NCBI GenBank assembly: GCA_030043675.1
Contig: JASHXG010000020.1
Coordinates: forward strand, 1 to 37,922
Length of the DNA: 37,922 nt
Source: Vulcanimicrobiota bacterium
Lineage (GTDB): Bacteria > Vulcanimicrobiota > Vulcanimicrobiia > Vulcanimicrobiales > Vulcanimicrobiaceae
Direction: 5' to 3'
A model generated the notes under the pieces. The model was not told the origin of the DNA, did no database searches, and saw nothing but the letters and a program-made list of their open reading frames with translations. Below, piece by piece: positions 8,030 to 15,294 of the stretch. Position numbers and translations under genes: made by a program. Every line of letters begins with the position of its first letter. The stretch's first letter is position 1.

Positions 8030-9121
8030 ATGAGCATCTTTCATACGGCCACACGCGCCCTGGGAGTTGCAGTTGCGGTCGTCTTATTTGCCGGCTGCAG
8101 CGCGGCGATGGCGCCGGTCGCTCCGGGAGCGCAGACCGGTGCGCCAGGCTCCTCCGCAAAGCAAGTGCCGCCGCCGCTGGCGATGCGCCTGACCAACGCG
8201 CTCGGGCTCGCCCCCGTGCCGCGCCGAAACGCTCGCGCGTCCTGGATGTCGGCGAACGCGAAGGCTACGGGTCCTCTCCTCTATAGTTCCAACCAAGACT
8301 TCAGTGAGATCGACGTCTACGGCTACAAAAGCAGAAAGCTCGTTGGGCAGATCACGAGCGGGGTTGTTTATCCTTACGGAGAGTGTGCGGATGCCTCGGG
8401 CAACGTATGGGTCGCCGATTTAGAGGGTTTCGACCTCGTCGAATACGCGCATGGCGCGACGAAGGCCACCACGCAGCTGACGGACGATTACGGGAACCCG
8501 ATCGGCTGCTCGGTCGACCCCAAGACCGGAGACCTCGCCGTCGCCAACTTCGAAGGAAGTCCAAGCGGATACGGCGGGAATATCGTCATCTACCGCAACG
8601 CCGCAGGCGCCGGAAAAGTGTACACGCCGGCGAGCACGTTCTTGTGGCCTCCCAGCTACGACGATAAGGACAATCTCTTCATCGAGGGTGAAAGTGCCGT
8701 CTCGGGCGATCATGAGCTGTTCGAACTCGCAAAGGGAGGCAAATCGCTGACAGAAATCTCGCTGCCCTTCACCATCTATTTCCCGGCAGGCGTCAACTGG
8801 GACGGAAAGTACGTCGACGCCAACGATCAGGCTTACGAGGATACCGACACGACGGGCGTATACCGGCTTACGATCTCGGGTTCGACCGCTAAGCTTGTAA
8901 GCCAGACCGGTTACACTGATACCTGTTACGACGACTACGTCGACGTGGTACAGGCCGTCATCGACGGCAACACGTATATCGGCGGAAACCTCTTCTGCCA
9001 AGATGCGGCCAAGTACCGCATCGACTACTGGGGGTACTCGAGCGGAGGCAACGCGCGCGAGTACATCAACGGCCAGTCGAACTTCAGCGATACCTCGTAC
9101 GGACAAGCGCTCAGCAAATAA
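8030..9121 (+). CDS. Propeller-like lipoprotein, family A distant copy 3
   Basis: A 363-residue lipoprotein with lipobox F-A-G-C (Cys near residue 23). The ATG at 8030 has an AAGGAGC ribosome site; the frame is open further upstream but that part has no export signal. It shares a block order with the copies at 1693 and 4220: A-S-W-M-S-x-N-A-K, L-L-Y-S-S-N, S-R-K-L-V-G-Q-I-T, D-L-V-E-Y-A-H-G, G-C-S-V-D-P-K-T-G-D-L-A-V-A-N-F, D-D-K-D-N-L-F-I-E-G. Divergence is larger than between the other two. Beta-strand units of the G-N-V-W-V-A-D type suggest an NHL-like propeller. No enzyme motif is visible. Probably a surface or periplasmic binding/scaffold protein, but this is a guess. Confidence 0.85.
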   Translation: MSIFHTATRALGVAVAVVLFAGCSAAMAPVAPGAQTGAPGSSAKQVPPPLAMRLTNALGLAPVPRRNARASWMSANAKATGPLLYSSNQDFSEIDVYGYKSRKLVGQITSGVVYPYGECADASGNVWVADLEGFDLVEYAHGATKATTQLTDDYGNPIGCSVDPKTGDLAVANFEGSPSGYGGNIVIYRNAAGAGKVYTPASTFLWPPSYDDKDNLFIEGESAVSGDHELFELAKGGKSLTEISLPFTIYFPAGVNWDGKYVDANDQAYEDTDTTGVYRLTISGSTAKLVSQTGYTDTCYDDYVDVVQAVIDGNTYIGGNLFCQDAAKYRIDYWGYSSGGNAREYINGQSNFSDTSYGQALSK

Positions 9122-9183
9122 AGCTCGGGCGTTCGGACGTATTCCTTCAGACTTTCTTCATATGATGTGGCCATGCTCGGGCT

Positions 9184-9453
9184 ATGTCATTAGCGCGAAT
9201 CGTCTTCCTCAGAGGCATCGTGGTACTGCCCGCTGCAGGCCTGCTTCCGCAAGAAGCGTTTGCCGACGCCTCAAAGGCCTCGCAGTCGTCGATGCATTAT
9301 CAAAGCACGCCGAACGACGGCAAGCACTGCTCGCTCTGTCAGTTCTTCGTGCCGGGGCAAGATGCGACGTCCAACGGCACCTGTCAGGTCGTCGATGGAT
9401 CGATCTCGCCCAACGGCTACTGCATAGCATTTAACGCAAAAGCGTCTCAGTAA
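9184..9453 (+). CDS. High-potential iron-sulfur protein (HiPIP)-like
   Basis: An 89-residue exported protein. Residues 1-27 form a hydrophobic signal sequence ending near A-F-A. The mature part has the HiPIP cysteine pattern: C-S-L-C at about 49-52, then Cys 67 and Cys 80, with the usual context Y-Q followed by P-N-D-G-K-x-C-x-x-C-Q-F-F, G-x-C-Q-V-V-D-G-x-I, and N-G-Y-C-I-A-F. In the family these four Cys hold one [4Fe-4S] cluster cycling 2+/3+ and the protein is a small periplasmic electron carrier. The signal lacks a twin-arginine pair although HiPIPs usually need Tat export; the nearest is R-I-V-F-L-R. A TATGAT -10-like box sits at about 9160-9165. No partner reductase or oxidase is adjacent. 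Confidence 0.85.
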   Translation: MSLARIVFLRGIVVLPAAGLLPQEAFADASKASQSSMHYQSTPNDGKHCSLCQFFVPGQDATSNGTCQVVDGSISPNGYCIAFNAKASQ

Positions 9454-9492
9454 GCATTCGCGCGCTCGCCGGGGCGGGCTCCGCAATCGTGG

Positions 9493-9498
9493 TACGAT
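9493..9498 (+). promoter_or_regulatory. Putative -10 box (TACGAT) for a leaderless GTG start
   Basis: TACGAT ends 6 bases before the GTG at 9505, a spacing that would put the transcription start at the start codon. No Shine-Dalgarno motif precedes the GTG. Same geometry as at 4207-4220. Inferred from spacing. Confidence 0.45.
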
Positions 9499-9504
9499 GG
9501 CGGC

Positions 9505-10179
9505 GTGATTTTCCTGAGGGCAGCCGACGTCAGACTGCTCTACGCCTTCCTCGCATCGGCGGTCCTCAACATCTTCATCTGGACTATGGTGGCGTGGGTG
9601 GCGCAGCTCGATTTCTACCGATCGGTTAAAGGGCAGCCGCGTGAGCAGCTTGCCGTTACGTCGTCGGTGCGGATCGAGCACCGCGTCCGGCTTCAGCCGC
9701 AACCGGCAAAATCACGTCGTCGTGCGCGCGCGGAGCCGGGGGTCGAGGAGGGGCCGTCGCTCGCAGTACCGTCGGGCTGGGAGAAACACGATATCGGGCA
9801 CGAGGGCACGCAGGACGCCGCATTGTGGCTCGACTGGTCGAAGCAGACCGCCGAATTCGTACCGCGCGTCTTTCTCTGGCAGAAGCCGATGATCGCTGAA
9901 GACGGGCGCCGCCTATCGCTGCGCGAGGCCGTACACGACGTAGTTGCGTACTTGAATGATGAAGGCGACAAGCTCTTCGAGAACCGAGCCCAGCGCGTCT
10001 GCGGCGGCAGGCGTCTCGGCTGGTTCTTGTCCTACGACAAGCCCGAAGACGATCCGCCGGTGCATATCGACGACGTCTTTTTGATGGATGGCAGCACGGT
10101 CTACCGCGCGACCTACGCTCGCCCGATCGAACAGAGAGAAGACGTGAGAACCCGGCGAGCTTTGAATAGCCTCTGCTAG
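9505..10179 (+). CDS. Membrane-anchored protein of unknown function
   Basis: 224 residues from a GTG start supported by a -10-like box just upstream. Residues about 9-33 form one transmembrane helix (L-L-Y-A-F-L-A-S-A-V-L-N-I-F-I-W). A basic linker (about 55-75, R/K/A/E-rich) follows, then a soluble domain of about 140 residues ending in Cys. The layout of short N-terminus, one helix and charged/proline-containing linker recalls TonB-like proteins, but the C-terminal domain lacks a recognisable TonB motif. A G-W-E-K sequence opens the soluble part. The last two codons overlap the stop of the convergent HAD gene: both stop codons share one CTAG. Not recognised beyond this. Confidence 0.7.
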   Translation: MIFLRAADVRLLYAFLASAVLNIFIWTMVAWVAQLDFYRSVKGQPREQLAVTSSVRIEHRVRLQPQPAKSRRRARAEPGVEEGPSLAVPSGWEKHDIGHEGTQDAALWLDWSKQTAEFVPRVFLWQKPMIAEDGRRLSLREAVHDVVAYLNDEGDKLFENRAQRVCGGRRLGWFLSYDKPEDDPPVHIDDVFLMDGSTVYRATYARPIEQREDVRTRRALNSLC

Positions 10180-10847
10180 CACGAGCGTCCCTGCCCAACA
10201 GCCTCACGGACGAGCGCGACATCGAGTCCGTCGAGATTCGGAATCACACGCGAGGCAAGCGCGAGCGAGCCGGCATCGGGCGGAAACTCGCGATTTGGGA
10301 TCGCGATTACGGCAAGTCCGGCCGCATGTGCCGAGCGGATGCCGTTGGCGGAATCTTCGACGGCGGCCGTCTGCCCGGGCTCCGCGCCCATCAGGTGCAA
10401 CGCCCGCTGGTAGACGTCGGGCGCGGGCTTGCCGCGCTTTACGCCGTCGGCCGAGACGACCGCCTCGAAGAATCGCCTCCAGCCAGTCTTCTCGAGGATC
10501 GCCGTCGCGACCGGTAAAGAGGCCGCGGTCGCCAGGCCGAGCGGAAATGCCGCGGCGAGCCGCTCGAGCGCGCCCGGCGCGCCGGGTAGAATGGGGACGT
10601 TCTGCAAGCGCGCGATGACGCCGGCCACGACGGCCTCGGCGATCTGGCCAGGCGGCATCGCGACGCCCAGCTCGGCGTGAATATAATCGGCCCACTCGCT
10701 GGTCCGCATCCCGATCATGGCGGCCGCCGCCGAATCGTTCCAGCGGCCGCCGTGCGTCGCGACGAATTCGCGCCGCACGTCGCGCCAGACTTGCTCGGTC
10801 TCGACCAGGGTGCCGTCCAAGTCAAAGATGACCGAGAGACGCTCCAA
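10176..10847 (-). CDS. HAD superfamily phosphatase (subfamily IA, phosphoglycolate phosphatase / beta-phosphoglucomutase-like)
   Basis: 223 residues with all four HAD motifs: F-D-L-D-G-T-L-V at 8-15 (nucleophile Asp9, acid/base Asp11), a Ser in T-A-A-S-L-P near 110, Lys in G-K-P-A-P-D-V near 141, and V-E-D-S-A-N-G-I near 163-170 for magnesium. The helical cap between motifs I and II is type C1. The family hydrolyses small phosphate esters, often sugar phosphates, in the cytoplasm; V-E-D-S-A-N-G-I and the cap style are closest to beta-phosphoglucomutase/YcjU- and YniC-like sugar phosphatases. The start is TTG at 10847 with AAGGGAG ten bases upstream. Convergent with the gene at 9505. Confidence 0.92.
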   Translation of the reverse strand: MERLSVIFDLDGTLVETEQVWRDVRREFVATHGGRWNDSAAAAMIGMRTSEWADYIHAELGVAMPPGQIAEAVVAGVIARLQNVPILPGAPGALERLAAAFPLGLATAASLPVATAILEKTGWRRFFEAVVSADGVKRGKPAPDVYQRALHLMGAEPGQTAAVEDSANGIRSAHAAGLAVIAIPNREFPPDAGSLALASRVIPNLDGLDVALVREAVGQGRSC

Positions 10848-10865
10848 GATACTGCTCCCTTGAAT

Positions 10866-11036
10866 CTACGGCCGGTGGACGAGATGGGCGAGCAGCGGCC
10901 AAAGCCGCTGGCCGAAAAACATCCCGATCAGTCCGATCAATCCCAGCATCGGCGGGGCGGGCGAAGGCAGTTTTACTAAGCTGAAGACGATCCCGATCGC
11001 CAAGCCGGTGAAAAAAGCCAACGTTATACGTTCCAT
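10866..11036 (-). CDS. XapX-domain small membrane protein
   Basis: A 56-residue protein with two hydrophobic helices joined by a V-K-L-P-S-P-A-P-P turn: T-L-A-F-F-T-G-L-A-I-G-I-V-F-S-L, then L-G-L-I-G-L-I-G-M-F-F-G. The G-x-x-x-G helix followed by P-x-P-A-P-P and a second Gly-rich helix is the signature of the XapX (DUF1427) family of small inner-membrane proteins whose function is not settled. The frame is open to 11084, but the ATG at 11036 matches the family N-terminus, with GGAAG ten bases upstream. It lies 18 bp upstream of the HAD start in the same direction, so co-transcription is likely. Confidence 0.8.
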   Translation of the reverse strand: MERITLAFFTGLAIGIVFSLVKLPSPAPPMLGLIGLIGMFFGQRLWPLLAHLVHRP

Positions 11037-11135
11037 TTCGGAATTCTTCCGCATGCGCGCCCCGGCGTCAAGGCGGCGAAACACTTGCGAGAATCACGGG
11101 TACGTTCCCTATCGAGAAAGGAGCTGTGCCGCAAT

Positions 11136-11555
11136 ATGCCTCTCGTACGAATAGACCTGGCAGCCGGGAAACCTCCGGAGTATCGCCGGACGATCGGAGA
11201 GATCGTTTCCCAGGCACTCTTGGCGTGCGCGGGCGTTCCCGAGCACGATCGCTTCCAGATCATCAGCCAGCACGATCGCGATGATTTCATCTTCGATCGG
11301 GAGTACCTCGGCATCGAGCGCAGCGACGATCTGGTGATGATCCAAGTCTTCTTCAACCAGGGGCGCACGACGCAGCAAAAGGAGAGTCTCTACAAAGAGA
11401 TCGCCGACGGGCTTGCACGTTCGTTGAATCTGCGCCGCGAGGACGTCTTCATCACCCTTGTCGAAGTCGACAAGGTCAACTGGTCGTTCGGCAATGGTGT
11501 CGCGCAGTACGCCTCCATGTCACAGACCGCCGGCCTCACGAGTCCTAGTAGTTGA
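11136..11555 (+). CDS. Tautomerase family protein
   Basis: 139 residues of the tautomerase superfamily, resembling the Tautomerase_2 group (PF14552). After removal of Met the N-terminus is Pro, the catalytic base of the family. Conserved blocks are P-L-V-R-I-D-L, E-Y-R-R-T-I-G-E, V-P-E-H-D-R-F-Q, Y-L-G-I-E-R-S-D-D, Q-V-F-F-N-Q-G-R-T, Q-K-E-S-L-Y-K-E-I-A, E-D-V-F-I-T-L-V-E-V and W-S-F-G-N-G-V-A-Q-Y. The ATG at 11136 is preceded by AAAGGAG with good spacing and gives the needed Pro-1. Family members tautomerise or dehalogenate/decarboxylate small oxo-acids; the substrate cannot be told. It is followed by a cupin gene 45 bp downstream and may share its transcript. Confidence 0.9.
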   Translation: MPLVRIDLAAGKPPEYRRTIGEIVSQALLACAGVPEHDRFQIISQHDRDDFIFDREYLGIERSDDLVMIQVFFNQGRTTQQKESLYKEIADGLARSLNLRREDVFITLVEVDKVNWSFGNGVAQYASMSQTAGLTSPSS

Positions 11556-11600
11556 GATGAGGACAACCATCGCCCGCCTGCCAGCATTGGAGGATGCTCC

Positions 11601-11972
11601 ATGAGAACCGACTTCGACCTCTTCGTAACCCTCAAGCGCTTCGATCAGCCCGACGAAACGCGCACCTTCACTAAAGGACGCTTCGATCTGGTTAAGCTCG
11701 GCAACATGACGCTCGGTCGCGCCAGCTACGAGCCGGGCTGGAGATGGTCGGAGCACGTCGGCAAGGGGACGGGGCAGGCATTCTGCGAGGTCGAGCACGT
11801 TGGCCTGGTCCTCTCCGGACGCGCGACCGCTGCAATGAGCGATGGAACCGTCATCGAGTTGGCGCCGGGTGACCTCTTCCATATCCCGCCCGGCCACGAT
11901 AGCTGGGTCATCGGCAACGAGCCCTACGTCTCGCTGCACTTTCTCGGCTCGGATAGGTACGCGAGGCGTTAG
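11601..11972 (+). CDS. Cupin-domain protein
   Basis: 123 residues forming a single cupin barrel. Motif 1 is degenerate: Y-E-P-G-W-R-W-S-E-H-V (His near 52) leads to E-V-E-H-V-G-L-V-L-S-G-R-A; motif 2 is P-G-D-L-F-H-I-P-P-G-H-D-S-W-V near 90-105. Possible metal ligands are His52, Glu62, His64 and the His residues of motif 2. A GGAGGATG ribosome site sits directly before the ATG. Single-domain cupins of this type include small-molecule binding proteins, isomerases and dioxygenases; nothing here decides among them. It lies between the tautomerase and a secreted unknown protein. Confidence 0.88.
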   Translation: MRTDFDLFVTLKRFDQPDETRTFTKGRFDLVKLGNMTLGRASYEPGWRWSEHVGKGTGQAFCEVEHVGLVLSGRATAAMSDGTVIELAPGDLFHIPPGHDSWVIGNEPYVSLHFLGSDRYARR

Positions 11973-11977
11973 GCGGC

Positions 11978-12430
11978 TTGTTGAACGTCGTTCGCGCGGC
12001 TGCTTACACGCTGGGTGCGATTGCATTGTCGCTGACCATCCCGGCCCGTCTCAGCGCGCAAGCGAAACCCGCGTACAGCCTATTCAACAATTCCGTCGAT
12101 CTCTATCTGCAGCAAACGTGCACGGATACACCGAACGGAGCAACGTTCACTGGGACGATCGGCGCCGCCAGCCACGCGTCGGGAAACGGCGAGTCGAGTC
12201 TCTATTACACGTTCGACGCGTCGGGCAACAAGACGGGGTACGAATCGGCTTCAGCGGTGAACACGTTGAATGTCGGCGCCGCGCCCGCACGCTTTCGCTT
12301 TGTTGCCGTCAGCGCCGACTGCAACGGTGAAAGCCTCTACGTCTGGTCGGGCAGCACGCAATCCGTAGCGGATCCGGACGGCACGTACGGCTTTCCCTTC
12401 AGCCAGGCAGCCGAAGAGCCGCTCCACTGA
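11978..12430 (+). CDS. Secreted protein of unknown function
   Basis: 150 residues from a TTG start (11978; a second TTG follows at 11981), five bases after the cupin stop. A signal peptide is clear: A-A-Y-T-L-G-A-I-A-L-S-L-T-I-P followed by A-R-L-S-A-Q-A, with likely cleavage near residue 28. The mature part is beta-rich and threonine/serine-rich with two Cys (near 48 and 114) that could pair in an oxidising compartment. No family is recognised. The tight spacing suggests translation coupled to the cupin gene. Confidence 0.65.
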   Translation: MLNVVRAAAYTLGAIALSLTIPARLSAQAKPAYSLFNNSVDLYLQQTCTDTPNGATFTGTIGAASHASGNGESSLYYTFDASGNKTGYESASAVNTLNVGAAPARFRFVAVSADCNGESLYVWSGSTQSVADPDGTYGFPFSQAAEEPLH

Positions 12431-12440
12431 TGCTCGCGCG

Positions 12441-13589
12441 ATGAAGCCGTTGGATCTTCGCACTCGCCCGCCGCGCGGTCCGCGCGAGACGATGCTGGGA
12501 TTCTATTTCTTGCCGCGCACGGTCGATAAGTTGCGCGCCGAACTTTCCGGAGGCAACCTCGGCGACTACCTGAACCACGACGCGGGCTTCAGCGCTTACG
12601 TCGTGCGGCGCTTGGGATTGGACATGAACGAGTTTCGCGACGCGGTCGCGCGCGCATCCGACGATGCTGGAGTCATTGCCTGGCTCGCCCCGCGACTTGA
12701 CCCCGCATTCGCGCCGGCCCTGAACGCGAAGCTCGAAACGTTTGTGGTGGAGAGAATGTCGCCCGACGATCGAGCCCTGATGCGCGGGCGGCACCCCGTG
12801 ATGGCGAGCCGCCCGGATCTCTCGAAGTTGCTCGACGTCCTCGAAGCCGACGATGCGCGCGTTACGATCCGCACTCGCGACGGCAGCGCTCCCGCGCTGC
12901 TCTTTCGGCCCGAGGGCGAAGCTCGAGCGTGGCCCGCGATCATCCTTTACACGGACGCCTTCGGCATCCGTCCGGCGTCCGAGCAGATGAGCCGGCGCCT
13001 GGCTCAGGGCGGGTATCTCGTGTTGCTTCCCGACCTCTTCTACCGCTCGGGGCCGAGCGCGCCGATGATTCCCGCCGAAGTGCTGGGCGATCCCAATCGG
13101 CGCGAAGCGCTGATGCAGCGCCTCGGCAGTCTCGACCGCGACGCCAAGGTCTCCGACGCGGGCGCCTTCATCGCGTTTCTCTCCTCGCATCCCGACGTGC
13201 GCGGCGATCGCTTCGGCATCACCGGCTACTGCTTCGGCGGTAACGCGAGCCTGACGGCGGCCGGCGCGTTCGGGGACCGGTTTGCGGCGGTCGCGTCGTT
13301 CCACGGCGGCAACTTAGCCACCGACGAACCAGAGAGCCCGCACCGCTTCGTAGCAGATATCGGCGGCCGCGTTTACGTCGCGGGCGCGGTCGAAGATGCG
13401 TCGTTTCCGGAGGAACAAAAACAGCGCCTCGAAGCGGCGCTCACGCAGGCCGGCGTCGACCATGTCGTCACGACGTACGCGGGCGCACATCACGGCTTCG
13501 CGGTTCCCGACCATCCCGCGTACAATCCCGAGGCAGCCGAACGCCACTGGCGAGCCTCGTTCGAGCTCTTCAGCGAGACGCTACGGTAA
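12441..13589 (+). CDS. DUF5069-dienelactone hydrolase fusion protein
   Basis: 382 residues in two parts. Residues 1-100 match the DUF5069 pattern: R-x-P-R-G-P-R-E-T-M-L-G-F-Y-F-L-P-R-T-V-D-K, N-L-G-D-Y, and a C-terminal helix that in the family ends in a W-containing motif (I-A-W-L-A). Residues about 130-382 are a dienelactone-hydrolase alpha/beta hydrolase: nucleophile Cys in G-Y-C-F-G-G near 264, Asp in V-A-G-A-V-E-D near 318, His in G-A-H-H-G-F near 350. DLH enzymes cleave dienelactone or related esters in the cytoplasm. The gene starts 10 bp after the previous stop, and its 3' end overlaps the convergent PDZ gene by 20 bp. No catechol-cleavage gene is nearby, so the true substrate is open. 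Confidence 0.9.
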   Translation: MKPLDLRTRPPRGPRETMLGFYFLPRTVDKLRAELSGGNLGDYLNHDAGFSAYVVRRLGLDMNEFRDAVARASDDAGVIAWLAPRLDPAFAPALNAKLETFVVERMSPDDRALMRGRHPVMASRPDLSKLLDVLEADDARVTIRTRDGSAPALLFRPEGEARAWPAIILYTDAFGIRPASEQMSRRLAQGGYLVLLPDLFYRSGPSAPMIPAEVLGDPNRREALMQRLGSLDRDAKVSDAGAFIAFLSSHPDVRGDRFGITGYCFGGNASLTAAGAFGDRFAAVASFHGGNLATDEPESPHRFVADIGGRVYVAGAVEDASFPEEQKQRLEAALTQAGVDHVVTTYAGAHHGFAVPDHPAYNPEAAERHWRASFELFSETLR

Positions 13590-15291
13590 GGGAATACCGC
13601 CGGCGCGCGCGCTCGGCTTCGACATGGTCGTAGGCTCGCGCCGCTTCGCGCGCGAGCTCCTCGAGCAGCCCCACCTCCTCGGGGTCGAGCTCCGCTCCAT
13701 TGGCGTGCGCGCCGTAGAGCGTAAAACTGACCAGCTCGTGGCGGACCGTCACCGGAACGGCCAGCGTGTAGATCCTGGCGCTCTCGGGATCGAGATGCGA
13801 GCGTACGTCGTTGAGCCAGACGTTCGTCTCGTCGGCCAGCAGCATCCGGACCAGCAGATCGTTGGCGTCGAAGCCGGCAGGAGCGATGTGCGTTTGCCGC
13901 GCGGTCGCGACGCCTTCGAACCGTTCGCCTTGCGCATCTCTGCGATAGAGCGCGGCCGCCGTGAGCTCGAGTGCATCGACCGGCACCTGCACGAGTCCGT
14001 CCACGATCGCGCTCTCGTCGGTCGCATACGGTAGTGCCGACGCCGCTCGGCGCAGCATCTGCTCGGCGAGCCGCCGGTGCCGGAAGAAGACCGCTTCAAC
14101 GAACGCTTCGACGGCGTGATTGATGCGGTCCAGGAGGACGCCGATCGCGATCGTCGCCAGCAGCTCGAGGCCGATCGCCAGACGTCCGAACGCGACGACG
14201 CGCGAAAAGAACCAGTCCAAGATGGAGACGAATGCGATCACGCTCAACGACAAGACGCCGTAGACCAGCGCGCGGTTGAGGACGAAGTTCACGTCGAGCA
14301 CGCGGAGTCTGAAGACGGCATAGGCGATGCAGATCGGCATCAGCACGACGGCGAAGCCCACCACTTGTCCCACCGCGAACGGGATGCCGGGCACGAAGTA
14401 GACCGCGTATGCCAGAAACGATGCGAGCGTGCCGATTGCGAGAAACCCCGAGCGCTGCCGGACGCTCGGCGACGCCGTGGCTTGCTTCTTGGCCAGAATC
14501 AGACCGGCGAGCAGGAATCCACCGAGCGGAATCACCGCGCTCGTAACAACGTCCCACGCCGGAAGCGATTCGGTCGTCGCGTAGATCCGCCACTCGACGA
14601 CGTACAGCGCGTAGGTCAGAGCAAGCAGGATCCATATCAGCGGATCGATTCGGCGCTGCCAGCCGCGAACGTCGCCGGCGGGAAAGCGCAAGACAAACGG
14701 CAGCAGCGGCAGGACGCTCCATGCGCCGAACACGGTGCTGAGCAGAAACGTGAGCGCCATGTACGGCCCCCGCGAGAGCACGTGCGACCAGTACGCGAAG
14801 ACCGGACCGGTGCCGAAGTAACCGATGGCAAACACGTAGAGCGACCACGACATAACCGATGGCCGCAAAAAGACGAGCAGGAACGCGACCACTAAAAAGA
14901 CCGTCGGCGGGAGATAGGCGAGCACGCCGCCGACGCGTTGCCACGTGCCAAAATCGGCTTCGGCGACCGCCGTTAGCCTCACCGTTCGCGATACGCCGGC
15001 GCGCGCGAAGGTGGGCGTCTCGCGTTCGCCGGCGTAGGGCGCGCGCAGGCGCGAGGAGACTTCGTAGTCTCCCCCGTCGACGAGAACGTCGCCCGGCCGC
15101 AGGCCGGCTCGATCGGCGGGCGAACCGCGAACGACGGCGACGACGATCCGGCTTTCCGGCGGAATCGTCATGCCGAACGTGCCTTCGCCCCATTTCTCCG
15201 CGAAGTCGACGTGCCCGATCGGCAGATAGTAGAGCGCGACGACAAACAGCGTTACAACGATGAGGCAGCCGCGCGCCAGGTTCTTGCGCAT
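13570..15291 (-). CDS. Membrane protein with PDZ, multi-TM and GAF-like domains
   Basis: 573 residues. An N-terminal transmembrane helix (about 8-26) is followed by an extracytoplasmic PDZ domain (about 40-112; S-P-A-D-R-A-G-L-R-P-G-D-V-L). Then come about nine hydrophobic helices (125-400), including the V-L-D-V-N-F-V-L-N-R-A-L-V-Y-G stretch found in membrane sensors of several phyla. A cytoplasmic domain (about 410-560; A-I-V-D-G-L-V, A-A-L-Y-R-R, A-V-P-V-T-V-R-H-E-L) looks like a GAF fold, followed by a short helical tail. There is no histidine kinase, cyclase or phosphatase domain, so the output is unknown. It starts 3 bp after the APC permease stop and is probably translated with it. Likely a sensor or accessory protein of the operon. 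Confidence 0.85.
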   Translation of the reverse strand: MRKNLARGCLIVVTLFVVALYYLPIGHVDFAEKWGEGTFGMTIPPESRIVVAVVRGSPADRAGLRPGDVLVDGGDYEVSSRLRAPYAGERETPTFARAGVSRTVRLTAVAEADFGTWQRVGGVLAYLPPTVFLVVAFLLVFLRPSVMSWSLYVFAIGYFGTGPVFAYWSHVLSRGPYMALTFLLSTVFGAWSVLPLLPFVLRFPAGDVRGWQRRIDPLIWILLALTYALYVVEWRIYATTESLPAWDVVTSAVIPLGGFLLAGLILAKKQATASPSVRQRSGFLAIGTLASFLAYAVYFVPGIPFAVGQVVGFAVVLMPICIAYAVFRLRVLDVNFVLNRALVYGVLSLSVIAFVSILDWFFSRVVAFGRLAIGLELLATIAIGVLLDRINHAVEAFVEAVFFRHRRLAEQMLRRAASALPYATDESAIVDGLVQVPVDALELTAAALYRRDAQGERFEGVATARQTHIAPAGFDANDLLVRMLLADETNVWLNDVRSHLDPESARIYTLAVPVTVRHELVSFTLYGAHANGAELDPEEVGLLEELAREAARAYDHVEAERARRRYSLTVASR

Positions 15292-15294
15292 CGC

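Noticed and set aside
12399-13304. Minus-strand open frame opposite the DUF5069-DLH gene
   Set aside because: Shadow of a well-supported gene.
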